This document shows, in pieces, positions 1-6,869 of a stretch of DNA of 37,029 nucleotides. Position numbers and translations under genes: made by a program. The stretch is from the NCBI GenBank assembly GCA_015228935.1, contig JADGCO010000040.1, positions 1 to 37,029 on the forward strand, in the 5' to 3' direction. Every line of letters begins with the position of its first letter. The stretch's first letter is position 1. Origin of the DNA: Magnetococcales bacterium (GTDB lineage: Bacteria > Pseudomonadota > Magnetococcia > Magnetococcales > DC0425bin3). Under the pieces are notes generated by a model. The model made no database searches and was not told where the DNA came from. It saw nothing but the letters and a program-made list of their open reading frames with translations.

Positions 1-55
1 CCGCAGCAGATCATGATGTTGAGTCAGCAACGTGAATGGATGGAATGGATTTTTT
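1..55. repeat. Inverted 55-bp copy (arm 1)
   Basis: Bases 1-55 are the exact reverse complement of 1673-1727, which lies inside the coding region of the hypothetical gene 1356-2555. Such a copy exactly at the contig end could be a real inversion or partial duplication, or an assembly artefact. Confidence 0.9.
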
Positions 56-234
56 CCCTTCTCGAATAATTCTGCCGCCCCTTCCTGCAACATCTTTTTC
101 CACGTGTGAATCATGGCTGGATAGATTCCATACCGACTGACTAACTGAGCTACGATTTCCTCATCCTTCAGGGCGTCCATAGCTACCTTGGCTTTGAAAC
201 CCGCATTATGTTGACGTCGTTTCGCTGTACTCAT
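1..234 (-). pseudogene. IS3-family transposase OrfA, N-terminal part, interrupted
   Basis: The reading frame starts at ATG 234 behind a very strong Shine-Dalgarno (AAAGGAGG about 6 bases upstream). It encodes the helix-turn-helix N terminus typical of IS3-group OrfA proteins: a start like MSTAKRRQHNAGFKAKVA, then a VAQLVSRYGI recognition-helix region and IHTWKKMLQEGA. OrfA binds the IS ends and is usually made together with OrfB by frameshifting. Homology stops near base 56. From there to the window edge the DNA is a perfect inverted copy of an internal piece of the unrelated gene at 1356-2555. The transposase is therefore broken, or the contig is chimeric, at a short A/T tract. Confident about the family, not about what lies beyond the edge. 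Confidence 0.7.
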
Positions 235-304
235 TTTCCGCCTCCTTTGTTGAACTTAGGAGAGGCAATTGTAGCTTAACCAACTGTCGCATTCTTGGGG
301 TCCA

Positions 305-459
305 CCATACTCAAGGCGGCACTGGCACCCATTTCCTACGTAACCCGATTATTCGTAAACACTTGCGTCCGAAACTTGATGACGAAACGTTGGGCCACGG
401 TGAAACAACGCTCCCACAGTCAGATTGTCCAGGATTTCAACCTTCCAGTCCACTGAAAT
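305..459. other. Intergenic, no gene seen
   Basis: This stretch lies between the IS3-type end and the repeat mosaic. I found no convincing reading frame or RNA gene on either strand. The minus strand has a short open stretch without recognisable homology. Confidence 0.4.
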
Positions 460-558
460 TTGTCAAGTTTAGCTTCCATTGCGTCCAGAATCTGGCCGGA
501 TGAATCAATCGGAAGGGGCACCCCGAATTTCTGGCGGAAAGGAAATAGATATACTGTC

Positions 559-1270
559 CCCGGATTTCAAAATGTTTTCTATCGCAGCCCAAGGGAAATG
601 CGTATGGTGTCCCTCTATTTCCCGCAGACCTTCCAAGCTAAATGTCGGAATGCAAGACCTGACCCCAGACCTTGACCCCAGACCTTTTGGACCCCAGACC
701 TTTTGTGTGACCCCAGACCTTTTGGGGGAACTTCAGACTAAATGTCGTAATGCAAGACCTGACCCCAGACATGTGTATTTCCCTGAATGCAAGATCTGAC
801 CCCATTTCCCGCAGACCTTCCAAGCTAAATGTCGTAATGCAAGACCTGACCCCAGACATGTGTACAGACCTTTTGTGACCCCAGACCTTTTGGGGGAACT
901 TCAGACTAAATGTCGTAATGCAAGACCTGACCCCAGACATGTGACCCCAGACATGTGTACAAGACCTGACCCCAGACATGTGTAAATTTAATTGGTATGG
1001 TGTCCCCCGATTTTGTCCCCCGATTTCCCCAGACATGTGTAAATTTAATTGGTATGGTGTCCCCCGATTTCCCGGATTTCAAAATGTTTTCTATCGCAGC
1101 CCAAGGGAAATGCGTATGGTGTCCCTCTATTTCCTGGTCAAGGGAAATGCGTATGGTGTCCCTCTATTTCCTGGTAAGGGAAATGCGTATGGTGTCCCTC
1201 TATTTCCTGGTAAGGGAAATGCGTATGGTGTCCCTCTATTTCCTGGTGTCCCTCTATTTCCCGCAGAAGG
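559..1270. repeat. Mosaic of short interspersed repeats (two families)
   Basis: The block is built from reshuffled copies of a few modules and has no believable gene. Family A contains TGCAAGACCTGACCCCAGAC and recurs near 640, 738, 784 (diverged), 828, 906 and 960. Family B contains GGTATGGTGTCCC and recurs near 593, 993, 1050 and through the tandem array after 1105. Larger duplicated pieces are visible: 559-622 equals 1071-1134, and 617-670 equals 804-857 except for one base. Short reading frames here are only translations of the repeats. The pattern suggests repeated recombination or slippage, or REP/RAYT-type element accumulation. No transposase of that type is in the window. Confidence 0.8.
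1105..1270 (+). repeat. Tandem repeat, 36-37 bp unit, 4 copies plus a partial
   Basis: Units start at 1105, 1142, 1178 and 1214, followed by a truncated unit around 1244-1270. Each unit begins GGGAAATGCGTATGGTGTCC and ends near CTATTTCC, so the GGAAAT and ATTTCC ends can pair into a hairpin. A single unit also occurs at 593-622. Confidence 0.9.
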
Positions 1271-1301
1271 GTGAAGTCAATGCCGACAGCACGCCAAATT
1301 T

Positions 1302-1340
1302 TTTATGGCTATAAATTTAATCGGTATGGTGCCACCGGAT
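1302..1340 (+). repeat. Dispersed repeat family B, long form (copy 1)
   Basis: The core is TTATGGCTATAAATTTAAT followed by CGGTATGGTG and a CCGGATT tail. It abuts the 3' end of the AT-rich gene 1356-2555. The same roughly 40-bp module recurs at 2644-2687 in the same orientation, and at 3405-3442 and 33415-33452 in the opposite orientation. Confidence 0.75.
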
Positions 1341-1355
1341 TCACCGAGTTTTCCT

Positions 1356-2555
1356 TCACAGTCGCTTGATTTCTAAAGCAGCCTGTGCCGCTCGGTGAGC
1401 CAAATAAACATCAGAGGCATATTTTTTAGCAAGAAACATTATGAAATATGATGGTAAATTTGTCAATACACTAGATAAAGCAAACGATAAAGAGTCTGGA
1501 ACATAGCCAAGCAGCTTATTAAATATAGCAGCGCAAAACATGGTTGCTATTTCTATTGATCTTCCAATCTCACGAATCGTCCGCAGCCTAGTTTTAGAAA
1601 TAAGAAAATTTCGCGCTGACATCAACATAAAGTTAGATTCTATAAGGCATTCATTGAATAATTCTCTTAAATAAAAAATCCATTCCATCCATTCACGTTG
1701 CTGACTCAACATCATGATCTGCTGCGGTGTCATATCTTCAAGAATTTCACACAATGTTCTACCATGCTGAATATGAATATACTTACCAATATAGCGAAGA
1801 ACCGTTCCGGTCAATCCAGGGTACTCATTGACCAATACAGCACCAGAAGCTTTAGCATTTGCAACAGAAAAACGATAATCAAGCTCATCAAGAATGATTT
1901 GCCTAGCATATCCGCAAACCTTTAACTCTCTATCAATCCTTTTTATAATAGACAATCTCTGAAATAGATGTGAATCTTTTGTAATATAATTCATTATATT
2001 GACAACATTGTCGGCACGTCGCGTAGATTGGAATGTATTTGTTAAACCATTAATAACATATTTATTATTTGAAAATGCATTACCAACTTCTTCTCTGTAC
2101 GTTTGATCGCAATCCATTATCCTTTCTTTAACAAGTTGTATGGATGGCGTGTGTTGTATTAGGTTAGCATGAACATTCTGCCAATATGCACTCGTGTAGC
2201 CTTGGAATTCAAAATGAGTAGTAAGCTCTTTTTGAGAAAAATTATTTTGTAACTTTGAAATTCGAGATTTAATATACCTCTCAAAGTCACCTCCATATTC
2301 TGGACTCAGAATGTATTTAATCTTGCCAATACGAAACATCAGTTCATAATCATAAATCAACTGGGCTGTATCTTGGCACTTTGCCATAGCAGGTGCCGGA
2401 AAGATCAGCACTCTATTATAATCATCATCTACAGCTAATGATAATATATCGAAGGATAACTTTATCGCCTTCTCTTTGGAGGTGATTCTGGTTTGGCTAG
2501 AAAAATGATCAAGATAATCAATAAATATCCATTCAGGTATTGGTGGCGACGACAT
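1356..2555 (-). CDS. Hypothetical AT-rich protein, 399 residues
   Basis: I do not recognise the family. ATG 2555 is preferred because GGAG sits 6 bases upstream; a TTG 12 bases further up is possible. The protein looks mostly alpha-helical and soluble for about 300 residues. It is tyrosine- and asparagine-rich, with no signal peptide and no obvious nucleotide-binding or nuclease motif. The last 80 residues contain a hydrophobic stretch (around TMFCAAIFNKLLGYV through SYFIMFLAKKY) that could be one or two membrane-associated helices. Base composition is clearly more AT-rich than the housekeeping genes to its right, which suggests horizontal acquisition. It is bracketed by same-orientation copies of repeat family B (1302 and 2644). 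An accessory or defence role is only a guess from context. Confidence 0.6.
   Translation of the reverse strand: MSSPPIPEWIFIDYLDHFSSQTRITSKEKAIKLSFDILSLAVDDDYNRVLIFPAPAMAKCQDTAQLIYDYELMFRIGKIKYILSPEYGGDFERYIKSRISKLQNNFSQKELTTHFEFQGYTSAYWQNVHANLIQHTPSIQLVKERIMDCDQTYREEVGNAFSNNKYVINGLTNTFQSTRRADNVVNIMNYITKDSHLFQRLSIIKRIDRELKVCGYARQIILDELDYRFSVANAKASGAVLVNEYPGLTGTVLRYIGKYIHIQHGRTLCEILEDMTPQQIMMLSQQREWMEWIFYLRELFNECLIESNFMLMSARNFLISKTRLRTIREIGRSIEIATMFCAAIFNKLLGYVPDSLSFALSSVLTNLPSYFIMFLAKKYASDVYLAHRAAQAALEIKRL
1673..1727. repeat. Inverted 55-bp copy (arm 2)
   Basis: This is the partner of bases 1-55, perfect over 55 bp. It lies within the coding sequence of the hypothetical protein, where the encoded peptide includes QQIMMLSQQREWMEWIF. 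Confidence 0.9.
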
Positions 2556-2643
2556 GCAACGCTCCAAAATCCAACAGTACTCAAGATAACTAATATTTTT
2601 TTGCCTCGAAATCTGACAAATTCGGGGGCAGCATACCGATCTA

Positions 2644-2687
2644 TCTTATGGCTATAGATTTAATCGGTATGCTGTCTCCTGATTTCG
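2644..2687 (+). repeat. Dispersed repeat family B, long form (copy 2)
   Basis: The core is TTATGGCTATAGATTTAAT followed by CGGTATGCTGTC and a CTGATTTCGG tail. It lies between the two AT-rich genes in the same orientation as the 1302 copy. Confidence 0.75.
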
Positions 2688-2753
2688 GATTTATGTACGA
2701 TTTCCAGAAATATCAAACTACTACTGTCACCCCGGCAGAACTGGAGGATTACC

Positions 2754-3356
2754 CTATATTACCTTAGAAGGATCGCTAAATATCCCCTGCACGGTCATTT
2801 TTCCAACAAAAAGAACTTCCTCTCTCTTAAAGTTTATATTTTCGCCTCTCCAGTATGCTCTTGCATTTTCACGATATTTTTCGTGCGAAAAAACATCATT
2901 TTTCAAATAATTTTCACAGCCATGATGAACCTTGCCAGTAACATTCACCTTAAATATTCTTCTAGAACCGCGCCTAGTAAGTTCATCAAACCAAAATGGC
3001 AAACTTTCTTTTGTGCAAAGCCAGATTCCACTTTTTCTTGATGGCAATTCTTGATATTGAAACTCTTGGGTTCTAACATTTTCAAAAATCAGCTCTCTTA
3101 TAAACATACTTTGCTCTCTAATAACGCTTAGTGCTTGTTCTGCACAATTCTTTATTTTGGAAATATCTGTTGATTCGCTGATCTCTTTATTAAAATTTTC
3201 CAAATACTCCTTAAAATAAACACCGTCAACTTTAGATTCAAACACATCATAAAACTTAAAGAAAGAATTTGTAGCGTCTTCGTCGATCATTATTAGCTGC
3301 CCAATATTCCAGCAATTATCCTTACAAACATAATATTCTTTATCTGCAACCATCAT
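2754..3356 (-). CDS. DUF2441-like protein, possible ADP-ribosyltransferase-type fold
   Basis: A 200-residue AT-rich protein. The start is ATG 3356 (or 3353), with AAGGA about 9 bases upstream. It opens with EYYVCKDNCWNIGQLI, has a central RKSGIWLC segment, and closes with ARAYWRGENI followed by EEVLFVGKMTVQGI. From memory this order (an N-terminal YYxC strand, a central SRxxS-like strand, a late AxxYWxG helix with an EVLxxGxxxV strand) fits DUF2441-type proteins, which I compare to ADP-ribosyltransferase-like folds. No profile search was possible. No signal peptide or membrane segment is visible. It sits between repeat copies at 2644 and 3405 and shares the AT-rich composition of its downstream neighbour, so the two probably arrived together. 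Function unknown; effector or defence activity is inference. Confidence 0.5.
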   Translation of the reverse strand: MMVADKEYYVCKDNCWNIGQLIMIDEDATNSFFKFYDVFESKVDGVYFKEYLENFNKEISESTDISKIKNCAEQALSVIREQSMFIRELIFENVRTQEFQYQELPSRKSGIWLCTKESLPFWFDELTRRGSRRIFKVNVTGKVHHGCENYLKNDVFSHEKYRENARAYWRGENINFKREEVLFVGKMTVQGIFSDPSKVI

Positions 3357-3404
3357 TTCGATTATTCCTTTCTATTAAAAACAGTCTGAATCTTGGGGTA
3401 TAAA

Positions 3405-3442
3405 GTCCGGGGGCACCAAACCGATTTACTTTATGGCAATAA
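3405..3442 (-). repeat. Dispersed repeat family B, long form (inverted copy)
   Basis: On the minus strand it reads TTATTGCCATAAAGTAAATC then GGTTTGGTGCCCCCGGAC, matching the copies at 1302 and 2644 in the opposite orientation. It closes the AT-rich two-gene segment on its right side. Confidence 0.65.
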
Positions 3443-3774
3443 ATCACTTCATCACTGAGCCATTGCGGACCCAGGTTCGAATCCTCCCCCATTCTCCGCA
3501 ACCAACTTTCACATCGAACCGGTCCAGCATCAGGAGTCAATAATATTCTCCCAATATCATGCTGTTAAGTGAGTCCGAAATTTCCGGACCCACCCAGGGC
3601 GGGTCCACAGGTTTTGGAGAATGGGGCCGAAGAGAGAATGATATCCGCCCATTTCGACGTCTGCAAGTCCGGATTTCGACCAAGTGCGTTTTCGAACCGT
3701 CCCGCGCAACCATTGGAAACATTGGACTTTTCCGCCCCCGCGCAAGCCACCCGAAAACGCACTCCACGGAGAAT

Positions 3775-3801
3775 GGGGTCAGGTCTTGCATTGCGACATT
3801 T
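3775..3801 (-). repeat. Dispersed repeat family A (inverted solo copy)
   Basis: The plus strand reads GGGGTCAGGTCTTGCATTGC then GACATTT. This is the reverse complement of the module repeated in the 640-975 mosaic. Confidence 0.8.
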
Positions 3802-3898
3802 CCTTTTCGGACAGGAATTCCGGGGATAGTATATCCGTTACCCGTGGGAATTCCGGAGACACAATATGAAACTCCTCCCCCATACCTTATTTCCCTCT

Positions 3899-4306
3899 TT
3901 ATGGGCTTTCCCAATCCTCCAACTGCAACCCATCCACCCGTTGAAACTCGCTCACGTTATGAGTTATCAGGATGGAATTTAGAGAGAGCGCATGGGCGGC
4001 AATCAGGGTGTCCAGAGGACCAATGGGTTGCCCCTTTGCCAACAAACCACAGCGGATCTTGGCAGCCATGGCGGCTTGATCTTCCCCGAAATCCAACACA
4101 TGGATATAACTCAAGAAATGCATCAGATTGGCGCGGTTTTGTTCCACTCGACTGGATCGACAAACACCAACCATTAGTTCATAGCGAACAATTTGCGAAA
4201 TAGCTACCTCACCAGGGGTTATCTCCAGCAACCGCTGTCGCAACAAAGTCGGCACACCCTTGATGATTCCGATACATGCATTCGTATCCAATAAATAACG
4301 GATCAC
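3899..4306 (-). CDS. vapC: VapC-type PIN-domain ribonuclease toxin
   Basis: A 135-residue PIN domain. The N terminus MIRYLLDTNACIGIIKG carries the first catalytic aspartate (LLDTN). A central glutamate lies in QIVRYELMVGV, and GPLDTLIAAHAL followed by ILITHNVSEF provides the later acidic and Asn residues of the four-acidic-residue active site. VapC toxins cleave tRNA or rRNA and are held in check by VapB. Length and motif order are normal and nothing looks broken. Its ATG overlaps the stop of the upstream antitoxin gene by 4 bases, the usual translational coupling of the pair. Transcription is probably autorepressed by the VapBC complex. Confidence 0.9.
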   Translation of the reverse strand: MIRYLLDTNACIGIIKGVPTLLRQRLLEITPGEVAISQIVRYELMVGVCRSSRVEQNRANLMHFLSYIHVLDFGEDQAAMAAKIRCGLLAKGQPIGPLDTLIAAHALSLNSILITHNVSEFQRVDGLQLEDWESP

Positions 4307-4542
4307 CCAAAAGCCTTCCTGGGAAGATCCTCTGCCTTATCCTCATCGTGTTTGAGAAAGTCCTCCGCTACCGCCGAGAAACCATCGACAAAACCCTCCC
4401 AAGACGACCTGCAAGGGGTCAATACCAAGCTGTTGCCAGATGTGCGAACGATTACTTCCGATGCATTCAGATAGAATGCCCGGGGAAGATGGATCTCCTG
4501 GATATCCCCACGATACACCACCTTGGCAATGGCATGGGTCAT
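4303..4542 (-). CDS. vapB: VapB-type antitoxin (AbrB-like)
   Basis: A 79-residue protein. ATG 4542 is chosen over an upstream in-frame start because AGGAGGA stands directly before it. The N-terminal half (THAIAKVVYRGDIQEIHLPR followed by EVIVRTSGNSLVL) has the strand pattern of an AbrB/SpoVT DNA-binding swapped hairpin. The C-terminal half (WEGFVDGFSAVAEDFL) would be the toxin-binding tail. The gene overlaps vapC by ATGA. Expected role: neutralise VapC and repress the operon. Confidence 0.8.
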   Translation of the reverse strand: MTHAIAKVVYRGDIQEIHLPRAFYLNASEVIVRTSGNSLVLTPCRSSWEGFVDGFSAVAEDFLKHDEDKAEDLPRKAFG

Positions 4543-4586
4543 GGCTCCTCCTGATCTCTGCGAAATTCCGGAATTCCAAATCAAAT

Positions 4587-4662
4587 TGGTGGGCCCACCA
4601 GGATTCGAACCTGGGACCGACCGGTTATGAGCCGGCGGCTCTGACCGCTGAGCTATAGGCCC
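4587..4662 (-). tRNA. tRNA with CAU anticodon, probably tRNA-Ile2 (AUA-reading)
   Basis: A 76-base cloverleaf with encoded CCA: 7-bp acceptor stem (GGGCCTA with TGGGCCC), D arm GCTC/GAGC, anticodon loop CTCATAA, and T arm CCAGG TTCGAAT CCTGG. CAU could be initiator, elongator Met or lysidine-modified Ile2. C4-G69 and C5-G68 pairs, which are TilS determinants in E. coli, and the place right behind rpoD (E. coli ileX is also next to rpoD) favour Ile2. The structure is certain; the isotype is inferred. Confidence 0.9.
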
Positions 4663-4692
4663 GACTGGGGAGACATGATCGGGGATTTTGGG

Positions 4693-6813
4693 TCAGGATT
4701 CAAGGAAACTCCTGAGTTTGCGGGAACGGGTGGGGTGGCGCAGCTTGCGCAGGGCTTTGGCTTCGATCTGCCGGATGCGCTCGCGGGTGACGTGAAATTG
4801 TTTGCCGACCTCTTCAAGGGTGTGGTCGGTTTGCAAACCAATACCGAACCGCATGCGCAGGACATTTTCTTCGCGACCGGTCAGGGTTTTCAGGACCCGG
4901 CCCGTGGTGTCGCGCAGATTGGACATGATGGCCAGGTCTGACGGGGAGAGCATCGATTTGTCTTCGATGAAATCTCCGAGGTGGGAATCCTCCTCGTCAC
5001 CGACAGGGGTCTCCAGGGAGATGGGTTCCTTGGCAATTTTGAGTACCTTGCGAACCTTTTCAAGGCTCATTTCCATCTGTTCGGCAATCTCTTCGGGGGT
5101 GGGTTCCCGACCGATTTCCTGGACCATCTGCCGGCTGGTCCGGACCAGCTTATTGATCGTTTCGATCATGTGAACCGGGATGCGAATGGTCCGGGCCTGA
5201 TCGGCGATGGAACGGGTGATCGCCTGCCGAATCCACCAGGTGGCATAGGTGGAAAATTTATAGCCGCGCCGCCACTCGAATTTGTCCACGGCCTTCATCA
5301 GGCCAATGTTGCCTTCCTGGATCAGATCCAGGAATTGCAGGCCACGATTGGTATATTTTTTGGCGATGGAGATGACAAGGCGCAGGTTGGCTTCGACCAT
5401 CTCTTTTTTGGCCTGGGCGGCCTTGCGTTCGCCGTTGAGAACCTTTTGATAGGTGGCTTTCAGGTCGCCGATACTTTGTCCGGCCTCGATTTCCAATTGG
5501 CCCAGGGATTTTTGTACTTCCTGGATTTTGTCGCCATGTTGGATGAAGCGTTGCCAAGCCTGGTCGGGATTGTTGGCGAGTTGATCCAGCCATTCCAGGT
5601 TGCTTTCGTTGCCGGGAAAGGCGAGCAGCAGGGACTCTTTGGGCAGGCCGGTCTTTTCGACGATTTCCAGAATCTTGCCTTCCAGGGAGCGGGCACGATG
5701 CACAAAATTTTTGATTTTTTGCACAAGACGGTCGCGCTGTTTTTGGGAAAATTTGACATCCGAAACCACTTCAACAATATGCTTCTTGCAAGTATCATAT
5801 TGTTTTTGGAAGCGTTTTAATTTTTTCCCATCACCTTCATCGCGGGCCAGATCCATTTCGGCCAGGATTTGTTTGAGATTTTCATTTTCCCGGGCGATGG
5901 TATCGAAGGTTTCCTGGGTCTGGCGGATCAACTCCCGCATACGTCCGCCATCATCGACGGCTGGATGATCGGGTGGCACGACATCATCCCCCACGAGATC
6001 GGCCAGGACATCGAGTTCGTCGGGTTCGAGAGCGGCTTCCTTGATTTTTTCCCTGGCCGGATTTTCTTCGGGAATTTTTATTTCCGCTGTCGTTTCCTGG
6101 ACTTTATCCGATTCCAAGGGCTGGTCGAGAATCGGATCCAGGATGGGAGGCTCTTTGTCGAGATCCAGAGGTTTGTTTTCATCGTGTTCGTCATGTTCTT
6201 CGTGACTGTTTTCTTCTTCCTCTTCCTCATCTTCGTCGGCACCGCTGTTTTCTTCCAGGGTGGGAGGGGCGATATCCAGGATATCCCGCAGGGAGATCTG
6301 GTTGTCCCGCAATTTTTCCGCCAGACTGATGACTTCCTGGAAAGTGGAGGGGGCATCGCAGATGGCGGCGATCACCTCGTTGCAACCGGCCTCGATCCGC
6401 TTGGCAATGACAATTTCACCTTCACGGGTAAGCAGTTCCACCGAGCCCATTTCCCGAAGGTACATGCGTACCGGATCATCGGTCTTGCCCAGATCGATAT
6501 CGTCGATCCCTGCTTCCAGGGGGGAACGTTTTTCGGGGGCGTCGATGTCATCAATTTCCATCTCCTCCCCTTCGAGAATTTTGTCTTCACTGATTTTGTC
6601 GAGGTCTTCCGGTTTTTCTTCCAGGGCGTCTTCCGGTTCATCGACCAGGCTGATGCCCATGTTATCGAGCAGGGCGACGACATCCTCGATCTGTTCGGCA
6701 GAGGTGACGTTGGTCGGGAGGACATCATTGACTTCATCGAACGTGAGAAAACCCCGCTCCTTGCCATGCTCGATGAGCCGTTTCATGTGGGTCCGGGTAA
6801 TGTCGTCACTCAT
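4693..6813 (-). CDS. rpoD: Primary sigma factor sigma-70
   Basis: A 706-residue RpoD with every region in order. Region 1.1 lies near residues 10-75 ([20 protein letters not shown]). Region 1.2 is [20 protein letters not shown]. An acidic Glu/Asp-rich spacer is followed by the non-conserved region. Region 2 includes [34 protein letters not shown] and [15 protein letters not shown] (-10 recognition and melting). Region 3 is [20 protein letters not shown]. Region 4 has [20 protein letters not shown], the -35-binding helix-turn-helix. It directs RNA polymerase to housekeeping promoters. ATG 6813 is used; GTG 6828 is also in frame. No strong ribosome-binding site precedes either. A 14-codon frame (ATG 6850) ends in an ATGA overlap with this ATG, so translational coupling is possible. 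It is the last protein gene of yqeY-dnaG-rpoD. Confidence 0.97.
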   Translation of the reverse strand: MSDDITRTHMKRLIEHGKERGFLTFDEVNDVLPTNVTSAEQIEDVVALLDNMGISLVDEPEDALEEKPEDLDKISEDKILEGEEMEIDDIDAPEKRSPLEAGIDDIDLGKTDDPVRMYLREMGSVELLTREGEIVIAKRIEAGCNEVIAAICDAPSTFQEVISLAEKLRDNQISLRDILDIAPPTLEENSGADEDEEEEEENSHEEHDEHDENKPLDLDKEPPILDPILDQPLESDKVQETTAEIKIPEENPAREKIKEAALEPDELDVLADLVGDDVVPPDHPAVDDGGRMRELIRQTQETFDTIARENENLKQILAEMDLARDEGDGKKLKRFQKQYDTCKKHIVEVVSDVKFSQKQRDRLVQKIKNFVHRARSLEGKILEIVEKTGLPKESLLLAFPGNESNLEWLDQLANNPDQAWQRFIQHGDKIQEVQKSLGQLEIEAGQSIGDLKATYQKVLNGERKAAQAKKEMVEANLRLVISIAKKYTNRGLQFLDLIQEGNIGLMKAVDKFEWRRGYKFSTYATWWIRQAITRSIADQARTIRIPVHMIETINKLVRTSRQMVQEIGREPTPEEIAEQMEMSLEKVRKVLKIAKEPISLETPVGDEEDSHLGDFIEDKSMLSPSDLAIMSNLRDTTGRVLKTLTGREENVLRMRFGIGLQTDHTLEEVGKQFHVTRERIRQIEAKALRKLRHPTRSRKLRSFLES

Positions 6814-6869
6814 AGGGCTTGTCCACACTGAAGGGTTGACGTTCCTGCATGGTCATCACGGGCGATCTA

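Larger units (their letters stand above)
1..304 (-). mobile_element. IS3-type insertion sequence, orfA-side end
   Basis: On the minus strand the sequence TGGACCCCAAGAATGCGAC begins at base 304 and runs towards orfA. A TGGACCCC-type terminus about 70 bases upstream of an IS3 orfA start is where the element's terminal inverted repeat would be expected. The other end and orfB are not in the window. The boundary is inferred from position and terminal motif; no target-site duplication could be seen. Confidence 0.45.
3357..3898. other. Intergenic repeat and palindrome region
   Basis: There is no convincing gene. It contains an inverted copy of repeat family B (3405-3442), an inverted copy of family A (3775-3801, GGGGTCAGGTCTTGCATTGC), a tRNA-like T-arm and acceptor fragment around 3466-3505 that does not fold into a full tRNA, and short palindromes such as GTCCGAAATTTCCGGAC near 3573-3589. 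The several overlapping open frames here have no recognisable homology. Confidence 0.5.

Noticed and set aside
559..1270. CRISPR array
   Set aside because: Repeats are contiguous or shuffled without unique spacers of uniform length, and there are no cas genes.
638..1314. Several open frames of about 100 codons across the repeat mosaic
   Set aside because: Their products are translations of the repeats (GKGNAYGVPLFP and the like) with no independent protein signal.
3466..3505. tRNA-like 3' end (GGTTCGAATCC followed by an ATTCTCCGC acceptor-like tail)
   Set aside because: The T stem does not pair properly and no D or anticodon arm can be found upstream. At most a degraded tRNA fragment.
4981..6831. 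Long plus-strand frames opposite rpoD
   Set aside because: They are antisense to a certain gene and have no recognisable domains.
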